DNA of 5,027 bases, from positions 1-5,027 of the forward strand of contig CAISKJ010001286.1 in assembly GCA_903885885.1 (NCBI GenBank), in the 5' to 3' direction. The DNA is from an uncultured delta proteobacterium (GTDB taxonomy: Bacteria > Myxococcota_A > Polyangia > Polyangiales > Ga0077539). Made by a program: the position numbers and the translations under genes. The notes under the pieces are model-generated. The model made no database searches. It worked only from the letters and a program-made list of their open reading frames with translations, and was not told where the DNA came from. Within the stretch, counting starts at the first letter, position 1, and every line of letters starts with the position of its first letter. Shown one piece after another: positions 1-5,027 of this stretch.

Positions 1-188
1 CCGCGCGGGAGCCCCACGTCGGGCCCGCTCGTGCCGATGAGCGTGTGCGGAAAGCGCTCGGTGAGCGCGTTGAGGTTGGGCGTGCGAGCCATGCGAACGG
101 CGTTGGCGGCGCCCTCGTCGCGCTCGCCAAACCCGTCGAGAATGACCAGCACCATGGGCTTCGGACGCGCGCCGTGAATGATCGTCAT
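1..188 (-). CDS. gpmI: 2,3-bisphosphoglycerate-independent phosphoglycerate mutase, N-terminal fragment (runs off left edge)
   Basis: The enzyme interconverts 3-phosphoglycerate and 2-phosphoglycerate in cytoplasmic glycolysis and gluconeogenesis, using two Mn ions and a phosphoserine intermediate. Only the first 62 codons plus two bases are present; the family is about 510 residues. The visible part matches the family N-terminus closely: KPMVLVILDGFG (residues 10-21), then NAVRMARTPNLNAL, FPHTLIGTSG and VGLPR. Asp18 in LDGFG corresponds to the first metal-binding Asp. The catalytic Ser, in the family motif GNSEVGH, would fall just beyond the window edge. I chose the ATG at 188 because it gives a leader of about the length seen in E. 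coli GpmI before KPMVLVILDG; the ATG at residue 12 would cut into the conserved core. There is no clear Shine-Dalgarno sequence. The gene lies 73 bases downstream of the HTTM gene and may have its own promoter. The family call is very secure. Confidence 0.94.
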   Translation of the reverse strand, partial: MTIIHGARPKPMVLVILDGFGERDEGAANAVRMARTPNLNALTERFPHTLIGTSGPDVGLPR

Positions 189-201
189 GGGGGTGACGGC
201 G

Positions 202-231
202 ATAGGGCGCCAAGGCCCCCGGCGCTGTCAA
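202..231 (-). promoter_or_regulatory. Possible sigma70-type promoter for gpmI
   Basis: The minus strand has a perfect TTGACA -35 box (226-231) in the 73-base gap between the HTTM stop codon and the gpmI start. The best -10 candidate, CCCTAT (202-207), lies 18 bases away and matches the consensus poorly. A start site about 7 bases further on would leave almost no 5' leader before the ATG at 188, in keeping with the missing Shine-Dalgarno sequence. The -35 match could be chance. Confidence 0.3.
207..225. repeat. Short GC-rich inverted repeat in the HTTM-gpmI gap
   Basis: The arms GCGCC (207-211) and GGCGC (221-225) are exact complements around a 9-base loop. The repeat sits between the HTTM stop and the gpmI start, inside the spacer of the candidate gpmI promoter. 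No T-run follows on the minus strand, so it is not a typical intrinsic terminator. Short repeats like this are expected by chance in DNA this GC-rich. Confidence 0.25.
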
Positions 232-261
232 GCGCGCACATCGGACAGACTATGTCACACC

Positions 262-1599
262 CTATGGGGGCGCCTCGGGCCATGTGTACAGCGTCTCGCT
301 CGTGACGTCGGCGCGGTCGCGCGTCGACACCATGACCCGCACCACGGTGACGCGCGCGAGGGCGGGCGCCGCGGGGTGCGCGCGGGCGAAGCGGCGGCGC
401 TTCCACGCGGCGAACGCGCGCAGCGGCGCGACGTCGCCGCGGCGCAGGCTGGCGTCGTAGCGCCGCCAACGCAGGGTGGGATGGAGCGAGGCCCACGGGC
501 GCGGCGGCAGCCACGTGGGCGCGAGGCCCGTGTCGAGGTCGAGCTCGCGGCCGTCGGGCAGCGCGCCCAGCGCGACGAACCAGCTGTCGTGCTGCATCGG
601 GCGAGGGGCGAAGAGGTCCCACCGTTGGTCGAGGCGCAGCCCCCGCGCGAGACCGTAGAGCGGCCCCGGCGGGAGCCGCGGGAGCCACGGCCGCGCCGCG
701 CACATCGCCGCGAGCGCGAAGCACAGCGCGACCGCGAGGGAGGCGACCCGGGACGGGGGCGCGAGCGGCCGCTCGTCGCGCGAGAGGGGCAGAAAGGGCA
801 CCCACCCGAGCGCGCCGATGAGGGGAAAGAGACCGAGCTTGAGCGTGAGCGCGAGCCCCAGGTGAAAGAGCCCGAAGGCGATCGGCACCGCCACGCGCAG
901 CGCCCGTCGGCGCCACGGCGCGAACACGACCAGCGGGCCCGCGAGCTCGAGCGCGAGCGTCGCCCACGTGACCGCGCGGAGCGCGCGCGGCCACGCGAGG
1001 AGCCGCGCCGCGAGGGGCTGCGCGTACGACGCGAGCGAGAGCGCCTCGCGCACGGCGTCGCCGGTGCGCCACCACGCGGGGTCGCGCTTGAGGAGCGCGC
1101 TCGTGACGTAGATCATCGCCACCTGGAGGAGCAGCACCGCGCTCGCGGCGGAGCGCACCGCCGTCGCCGTGGTGGGCGCGCGGCGGGCGTCGAGCGAGGC
1201 CCGCGCGCCGAGCGGGAGCCCCATCGACCAGAAGAGCAGCAGGCGCAGCTCGAGGTCTCCGCCCTGGAGCACCAGCGCGTTGCGGCCGTGCACCGACACG
1301 AGGAGCGCCCACGAGGCGACCACGGCGACGCGCGTGTGCCACCCGAGCGCGAGCGCCACCGCGAAGACGCACTGCGCGGCGACGAGCGCGGCCGTCCACG
1401 CGGGCGATGCGCTCACCCACGCGAGCGAGGGGAGCGACGCGGCGCGCGCCGCCGCCGCGGGCCACGGCCCCTCGTCGGTGAAGAACACGCGCCACACCGC
1501 GAGGCGCGAGGCCACGTCGGCCAGCAGGGTGAGCGCGAGGCCCACACGAAACATCGCCAGCGCCCGGAGGTCGACGGCGAGCGCCGACGGGGGGCTCAC
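262..1599 (-). CDS. HTTM domain membrane protein (vitamin K-dependent gamma-carboxylase-like)
   Basis: This is a 445-residue multi-pass membrane protein. Seen in the sequence: a first helix with the family-style start LAMFRVGLALTLL (residues 14-26), then VFFTDEGPWP (38-47), HGRNALVLQGGD (104-115) running into a helix ending WSMGLPLG, and QRWDLFAPRP (325-334). These are typical of HTTM (horizontally transferred transmembrane) proteins. I estimate eight or nine hydrophobic segments: about 13-33, 68-86, 89-103, 118-131, 148-170, 208-228, 234-252, 254-272 and 284-302. A hydrophilic C-terminal part of about 140 residues follows. Lys171 in LLKRDPAWW falls where gamma-carboxylases carry their active-site lysine region. 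Activity is unproven, and most bacterial HTTM proteins have no known substrate. The GTG start overlaps the transglutaminase stop (GTGA). The alternative ATG at residue 16 (position 1554) would cut into the first helix. No strong Shine-Dalgarno sequence is present, so translation probably depends on coupling. The family call is good; the function is unknown. Confidence 0.86.
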   Translation of the reverse strand: MSPPSALAVDLRALAMFRVGLALTLLADVASRLAVWRVFFTDEGPWPAAAARAASLPSLAWVSASPAWTAALVAAQCVFAVALALGWHTRVAVVASWALLVSVHGRNALVLQGGDLELRLLLFWSMGLPLGARASLDARRAPTTATAVRSAASAVLLLQVAMIYVTSALLKRDPAWWRTGDAVREALSLASYAQPLAARLLAWPRALRAVTWATLALELAGPLVVFAPWRRRALRVAVPIAFGLFHLGLALTLKLGLFPLIGALGWVPFLPLSRDERPLAPPSRVASLAVALCFALAAMCAARPWLPRLPPGPLYGLARGLRLDQRWDLFAPRPMQHDSWFVALGALPDGRELDLDTGLAPTWLPPRPWASLHPTLRWRRYDASLRRGDVAPLRAFAAWKRRRFARAHPAAPALARVTVVRVMVSTRDRADVTSETLYTWPEAPP

Positions 1600-3797
1600 C
1601 GCGGCGGCGCGCTCGGCTGCGAGGCGGCGCGCAGCTCGGCGCGGAGGGCGTCGAGCTCGCCCGGCGCGAGGGCCTCTTCGCCGTAGCGGGCGGCCATGTA
1701 GCGGGTCGCGACGCGCAGCGCCAGCGGGGCGAAGGCGTCGCCGCGCTTGCCGAGGTCGTGCGCGAACGCGAGCGGCGAGCGGCTCGACGGGCGCGACGTG
1801 CCGCGCGTCGAGAGCGCCTCGTCGAGGGCCGCCGCGAGCTGCTGCGCCGCGCGCACCGCGGGCGTACGGGGCACCCCAACGCCGCGAGCGCCCTGCGCGC
1901 GCCACTGGCGCACCTGAAACGCGAGGGCGACGAGCGCGAGGGCGATCGCCGCGCCCCCCGCGAGCTGCTTCACGGGCACCGCGCCCAGCGAGGGTGTGCG
2001 GCGCGTACGCGACGCCGTCGGCGTGTTCGCCGGGGGCCGCCGGTGCGTCACGTAGTACTGCCAGATCTCTTGCGCGATGCGCGTCTGGTCTTTGAGGTCG
2101 AAGTCGACGATGTAGCGGCGCCAGCGCACGCGCACCGCCTCGATCATGGCGTCGACCTCGGCGATCACGCCGCGGCGGTAGAAGGGCACCTCGCCGACGG
2201 CGGGCGTCGGGTCGAAGGTGAGCCAGCCCGACTGCGCGTCCCACACCTCGACCCACGAGTGCGCGTCGCCCTGGTGCACCTCGTAGAAGCGCCCGTAGCG
2301 GTTGTAGGTGCCGCCGAGAAAGCCCGTCACGTTGCGCGTCGGCACGTTGAGCGTGCGCAGCATCACGGCCATGGCCGTAGAGAAGTACTCGCAGTGGCCC
2401 GCGCGCGAGCGAAAGAGAAAATCTTCGAGGGGGTTCTGCGCGCCGCCGCTCTCGAGCTGCAACGTGTAGCGGTAGCGCGAGGCGAGGTAGCGCTCCATCG
2501 CGCGGGCCTTCGCCACGGTGGTGACCTCGCCGCGGGTGATGGCCTCGGCCAGCTCGCGCACGCGCGGCGACACGTTGGGCGGGAGCTGCGTGTACCGCTG
2601 GCGAAAGCGCTCCTCGCGCTCGGCGAAGACGCGCCGCGACGGCGACGTGACCGTCGCGCGGTCGCCCACGAAGGTCACGTAGGTGAGCCCCACCTCGTCG
2701 TTGTTGGGGTACCGAACCCCGTCGTCGCGGTCGATGGTGAGCTCGGGGTAGCGCGCGAAGCCCGCTTGAAAGCGCGCGTCGATCTGCAGCCCGACGGCGC
2801 CCTCGAGCACGGGCACCACGGGCGGGTCGAGGGGGTCGAGCGTGACGCGAAACCCGTGGTCGACGCCCGGCCGCGGCAGACGCAAGAGCGCGTAGTGGTT
2901 GCCCGCGCGCTCGACGCGAACCGCGTCGTTGCGGCCCGCGTCGCTGCGCGACCACCCGCGGCCGCCGTAGCGGTCGAAGGTGGCCCCGCGGAGGCGAAAC
3001 GTGCGCACGGGCGGCGGGTTCTCCTCGAGGTCGAGGGGCTCGACGCGGAGCACGATGGTGGGGTCGTTGCGAATGATCCCGTGGCCGCGCAGGTCGACCG
3101 TGGTGCCGAAGCCCGCCACCGTGTTCTCGCCGCGCGCGCGCACCGTGATGATGCCGAGCCCGATGCGCGGAAACATGACGAAGATCACTGCAGTAAGTAG
3201 GAAGATCGGCAACGCGAGGAGCGACGAGCCCACGAGCAGCCCGGGGCCCACCACGCGGCGCGAGCGGAGGATGCGCGCCACGTCGATGGGCACGCCCGCG
3301 CGGCCGGCGCGCGCGTCGGCGAGGTAGTTGCCCTCGATCTCGCGGCGCAGGTGGCCCAGCGTCATGGCCCAGGGCGTCGCGATCACGAAGCCGAGGAAGC
3401 ACACCGCGTACGAGAGGCCTCCGCCGAGCACCGTGGCGGCGATGAGCTGCAGGAGGGCCAGCACCGTCACCTGCTGGTAGTCGCGCGCGCTCCGCCGCGT
3501 CGAGAGCTTCATGATCTGAAGCAGCGAGGCAAACTCCACGATGCCGAGGAGGAGCTCGTGGTTGAAGAACGCGCAGCGCACGATCTGGAGCGCGAACGCG
3601 AGCACGATCGCGACGTTCCACCCGCGGTTGTAGCGCTCGCTCTGGAGCACCTCGGCCTCGGCGAACCACGACGCGGCCACGCCCGTCGCGATGACCATCA
3701 CGCTCGGCACCGGGAGCTCGCCGCCCGAGCCCAGCGCCACGAGGCCCAGCACGGCCAGCGTGTACGCCGAGAACTTGTGCACCTGCGAGAACCTCAC
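1596..3797 (-). CDS. TgpA-type membrane transglutaminase-like protein (DUF3488, transglutaminase core, DUF4129-like tail)
   Basis: This 733-residue protein resembles Pseudomonas TgpA, an inner-membrane protein with a periplasmic transglutaminase-like domain. The N-terminal DUF3488 region has about seven hydrophobic segments (roughly 9-25, 28-45, 60-77, 80-96, 108-125, 128-146, 184-208). A long presumed periplasmic part follows. The transglutaminase core at about 405-535 carries an apparently intact Cys-His-Asp triad: Cys469 in RAGHCEYFSTAM, His513 in DAHSWVEVW, and Asp529 in WLTFDPTP. A further helix at about 610-628 leads to a DUF4129-like tail, with ALDEAL and the RYMAARYG motif near 699-706. 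The start is GTG at 3797, which overlaps the DUF58 stop codon and has a strong GGAGG site 5 bases upstream. The frame stays open upstream to 4937, but that extension lies on top of the DUF58 gene and is not protein-like. The substrate is unknown; family members are linked to envelope or peptidoglycan-associated roles. Protease or amidase-like activity instead of cross-linking is possible. Confidence 0.93.
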   Translation of the reverse strand: MRFSQVHKFSAYTLAVLGLVALGSGGELPVPSVMVIATGVAASWFAEAEVLQSERYNRGWNVAIVLAFALQIVRCAFFNHELLLGIVEFASLLQIMKLSTRRSARDYQQVTVLALLQLIAATVLGGGLSYAVCFLGFVIATPWAMTLGHLRREIEGNYLADARAGRAGVPIDVARILRSRRVVGPGLLVGSSLLALPIFLLTAVIFVMFPRIGLGIITVRARGENTVAGFGTTVDLRGHGIIRNDPTIVLRVEPLDLEENPPPVRTFRLRGATFDRYGGRGWSRSDAGRNDAVRVERAGNHYALLRLPRPGVDHGFRVTLDPLDPPVVPVLEGAVGLQIDARFQAGFARYPELTIDRDDGVRYPNNDEVGLTYVTFVGDRATVTSPSRRVFAEREERFRQRYTQLPPNVSPRVRELAEAITRGEVTTVAKARAMERYLASRYRYTLQLESGGAQNPLEDFLFRSRAGHCEYFSTAMAVMLRTLNVPTRNVTGFLGGTYNRYGRFYEVHQGDAHSWVEVWDAQSGWLTFDPTPAVGEVPFYRRGVIAEVDAMIEAVRVRWRRYIVDFDLKDQTRIAQEIWQYYVTHRRPPANTPTASRTRRTPSLGAVPVKQLAGGAAIALALVALAFQVRQWRAQGARGVGVPRTPAVRAAQQLAAALDEALSTRGTSRPSSRSPLAFAHDLGKRGDAFAPLALRVATRYMAARYGEEALAPGELDALRAELRAASQPSAPPR

Positions 3798-4888
3798 GCG
3801 GGCCTCCGCACCGTGAGGTCGATGGCCTCCTCGGGCAGCACCGGGTCCGGCGGCAGGAGCGCCAGGAAGCTCAGCACCCGATCGGCCGAGTGCGACGAGG
3901 GCTTCGCCGTGATCATCCGGGGGATCTCGCCGCGCACGGCCTCGGCCACGAGGTGCACCACCGCCCCCTCGCGCAGCGCCTCGAGCGCCACGTAGGCCGC
4001 GCGGCGGATGTCCTCCTCGACCCGCTTCGTAAACTCCGCCGCGAGCTCTTTCGAAGCCCCCTCGGCGGGCCCGTTGGCCACCTCGATGCGCACCGCGCGG
4101 GCCCCCTCGCGGCGCCGCTCGCGCGCGATCACGCGGTCGAGCGCGGCGCTCTTGGGCCAGTGAATGTCTCGCACCGGGTCGCCCTCGCCGACCTCGCGCA
4201 CGCCGTCGACCTCGCCGTGGCCGCGCTCCTCGCGGGTGATGAGGTCGCCCGCGGTGAGGGCCGGCGGCGCGCCCCCGTAGGAGCGCAGCGGCGACGGGTA
4301 CACCAGCTGCTCCTCGAGCATGGTGATCTCGCGCCACTTCTCGAAGAGCCCGAAGGGAAAGCGCGTCGCCACGCGCAGCGCGAGGTACCGCTCGACGCCC
4401 CGCACGGGCGCCACGCGACGGTACGCCGCCGTCTGCCGCGCCCCCGCGCTCACCTTGAGAAAGTAGCAGCGCTTGTCGGTGCGACGCCCATCGATGCGGT
4501 CTTCGACCTCGATGGAGTAGCTCGGCGCGTAGCGCTTGCGGTTGTGCACCTCGATCTCGATGAGGGCCGACGAGCCCGCGTAGGCGCGGCGCGGGAGCTT
4601 GCGGCGAAACTCGAGGCCCCGCAGCGCGATCTCCGACAGCACGCCCGAGAGGATCACCAGCGAGAGGAGCAACCCCAGCACGAGGTACAGCAGGTTGTTG
4701 CCGGTGTTCACCGCGGCGAAGCCCACGCCGATGGTCACCCCCACGAAGATCTTGCCCTCGCGCGTGAACCGCAGCCTCCGCGGCGGGTTCGCGAGGCGCT
4801 CGAGCGCGTGGCGAACACGCGCGGGGAGTGTGCGCAGACGCGCGGCGATCGTCGGGCGCGAGGCCATCGGGCGGTAGAATGGCGGCAC
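3794..4888 (-). CDS. DUF58 domain-containing membrane-anchored protein
   Basis: This is a 364-residue protein and the first gene of the operon. Two hydrophobic segments (about 46-61 and 64-84, around NTGNNLLYLVLGLLLSL) anchor it near the N-terminus. A beta-rich region follows and contains RFPFGLFEKWR (176-186). The DUF58 signature is GDPVRDIHWPKSA (236-248), preceded by DGVREVGE. DUF58 proteins have a vWA-like C-terminal part. Here the first strand reads VRIEVANGPAEG, without the DxSxS metal site of classical vWA domains. DUF58 genes are usually found beside a MoxR ATPase and a TgpA-type transglutaminase; the latter is the next gene, but no moxR is adjacent. GTG at 4888 is the first possible start after an in-frame TGA at 4934-4936. 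ATG at 4867 is an alternative seven codons in. Neither has a good Shine-Dalgarno sequence. The molecular role is unknown; a scaffold or partner role for the membrane transglutaminase is an inference. Confidence 0.92.
   Translation of the reverse strand: MPPFYRPMASRPTIAARLRTLPARVRHALERLANPPRRLRFTREGKIFVGVTIGVGFAAVNTGNNLLYLVLGLLLSLVILSGVLSEIALRGLEFRRKLPRRAYAGSSALIEIEVHNRKRYAPSYSIEVEDRIDGRRTDKRCYFLKVSAGARQTAAYRRVAPVRGVERYLALRVATRFPFGLFEKWREITMLEEQLVYPSPLRSYGGAPPALTAGDLITREERGHGEVDGVREVGEGDPVRDIHWPKSAALDRVIARERRREGARAVRIEVANGPAEGASKELAAEFTKRVEEDIRRAAYVALEALREGAVVHLVAEAVRGEIPRMITAKPSSHSADRVLSFLALLPPDPVLPEEAIDLTVRRPA
3803..3807 (-). promoter_or_regulatory. Ribosome binding site that fixes the transglutaminase GTG start
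   Basis: The minus strand reads GGAGG, followed by the 5-base spacer CCCGC and then GTG at 3797. It lies inside the last codons of the DUF58 gene. It is the clearest Shine-Dalgarno sequence at any start in the window and supports the GTG over any start further upstream. Confidence 0.8.
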
Positions 4889-4911
4889 CGCCCCCGAGAT
4901 TCCAGAGGGTA

Positions 4912-4929
4912 CCGCGTCGATCGACGGGG
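4912..4929. repeat. Near-perfect palindrome in the divergent intergenic region, possible operator
   Basis: The core CGTCGATCGACG (4915-4926) is a perfect 12-base palindrome. It extends to 18 bases with one mismatched pair (4914/4927). It lies between the DUF58 start and the divergent gene, where a regulator could act on both. GATC-centred palindromes made of CG steps are common in GC-rich genomes, so the operator role is only a suggestion. Confidence 0.35.
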
Positions 4930-4930
4930 A

Positions 4931-4959
4931 TTCTCAACGCGCCTCAACAAAACTACGTT
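4931..4959 (+). promoter_or_regulatory. Possible promoter of the divergent plus-strand gene
   Basis: TTCTCA (4931-4936, 4 of 6 to the -35 consensus) is followed after exactly 17 bases by TACGTT (4954-4959, 3 of 6 to the -10 consensus), in the only AT-richer patch of the intergenic region. A start about 7 bases beyond the -10 box would coincide with the ATG at 4967. On the opposite strand TTGAGA (4932-4937, 5 of 6) could be a -35 box for the DUF58 operon, but no good -10 follows it; the best is TACCCT 20 bases on. Confidence 0.3.
4933..4948. repeat. Two CTCAAC direct repeats, one helical turn apart
   Basis: CTCAAC occurs at 4933-4938 and again at 4943-4948, a period of 10 bases that would place both on the same face of the helix. 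They overlap the candidate -35 region of the divergent gene. A regulator site is possible, but two 6-base copies are weak evidence. Confidence 0.3.
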
Positions 4960-4966
4960 CTCACCG

Positions 4967-5027
4967 ATGCCCAACGACTTTCGCCCCGTGTCTCCGCGCC
5001 TCGTGCCGCGCTTCGCCGGCGTGAGCA
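4967..5027 (+). CDS. N-terminus of a divergent gene, possibly agmatinase/arginase family (runs off right edge)
   Basis: Only 20 codons and one base are visible, starting MPNDFRPVSP and continuing RLVPRFAGVS, with no stop. The PRFAG(V/I) stretch close to the N-terminus resembles some bacterial agmatinase-type ureohydrolases, which often have R(F/Y)AG followed by a TF.RLP motif. That motif and all metal ligands would lie outside the window, so this is a guess. The ATG at 4967 has no Shine-Dalgarno sequence, and the candidate promoter would give a leaderless or nearly leaderless mRNA. The gene is transcribed away from the DUF58 operon. That a real coding start lies here is fairly likely from its position; the product is uncertain. 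Confidence 0.5.
   Translation, partial: MPNDFRPVSPRLVPRFAGVS

Noticed and set aside
207..225. GCGCC/GGCGC hairpin as an intrinsic terminator of the operon
   Set aside because: The stem is only 5 base pairs and no T-run follows it on the minus strand.
178..1686. Long plus-strand open frame of about 500 codons antisense to the HTTM gene
   Set aside because: The translation is dominated by Arg, Glu, Ala and Gly with no domain-like pattern. Such frames are expected opposite real genes in very GC-rich DNA.
185..1879. Minus-strand open frame of about 560 codons in another frame across the HTTM gene
   Set aside because: It is very rich in Arg and Ala, with no hydrophobic segments or motifs, while the overlapping frame gives a clear HTTM protein.
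1758..3200. Long plus-strand open frame of about 480 codons antisense to the transglutaminase gene
   Set aside because: It is a low-complexity Arg/Ala/Val/His-rich translation lying opposite a gene with an intact catalytic triad and membrane segments. It is a GC-driven shadow.
1600..3669. Possible N-terminal extension of the HTTM protein by up to 690 codons
   Set aside because: It lies out of frame over the transglutaminase gene and is Arg-rich. Family-like sequence begins only after the GTG at 1599.
3798..4937. Possible N-terminal extension of the transglutaminase from a TTG at 4937
   Set aside because: The extension overlaps the whole DUF58 gene, has an Arg/Gly-rich non-protein-like composition, and is unnecessary given the GTG at 3797 with a strong GGAGG site.
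1..5027. CRISPR arrays, insertion sequences, tRNA or rRNA genes
   Set aside because: I saw no regularly spaced repeats, no transposase motifs or terminal inverted repeats, and no tRNA- or rRNA-like sequence.

Overview
The window is very GC-rich, with dense coding, GTG start codons and long open frames on both strands. This fits a high-GC Gram-negative bacterium. A myxobacterium or related deltaproteobacterial lineage is my best guess from the protein style, but nothing in the window proves the taxon. I see no mobile element, RNA gene or CRISPR array.

Layout, right to left along the minus strand: a three-gene unit runs from 4888 to 262. It encodes a DUF58 family protein (3794-4888), a multi-pass membrane transglutaminase of the TgpA/DUF3488 type with a C-terminal DUF4129-like domain (1596-3797), and a multi-pass HTTM protein related to vitamin K-dependent gamma-carboxylase (262-1599). 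Each downstream gene starts with a GTG inside a GTGA that also holds the stop codon of the gene before it. The three are therefore very probably one translationally coupled operon. After a 73-base gap the first 62 codons of cofactor-independent phosphoglycerate mutase (gpmI) run off the left edge. On the right, a 78-base divergent intergenic region separates the operon from a plus-strand gene of which only 20 codons are visible, possibly an agmatinase/arginase family enzyme.

DUF58 proteins and TgpA-type transglutaminases are commonly encoded together, usually with a MoxR-type AAA+ ATPase, and are thought to act at the cell envelope. No moxR gene lies next to this pair: the upstream side is the divergent gene and the downstream side is HTTM. 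The HTTM cistron is the most unusual part of the operon and suggests a third membrane component. The GpmI fragment is housekeeping glycolysis and is probably independent of the operon.

No stretch over 300 bases lacks a gene. I found no convincing wholly new system. The points most worth a second look are the HTTM coupling with a conserved lysine site, the missing MoxR, and the compact divergent control region with a 12-bp perfect palindrome and spaced CTCAAC repeats.
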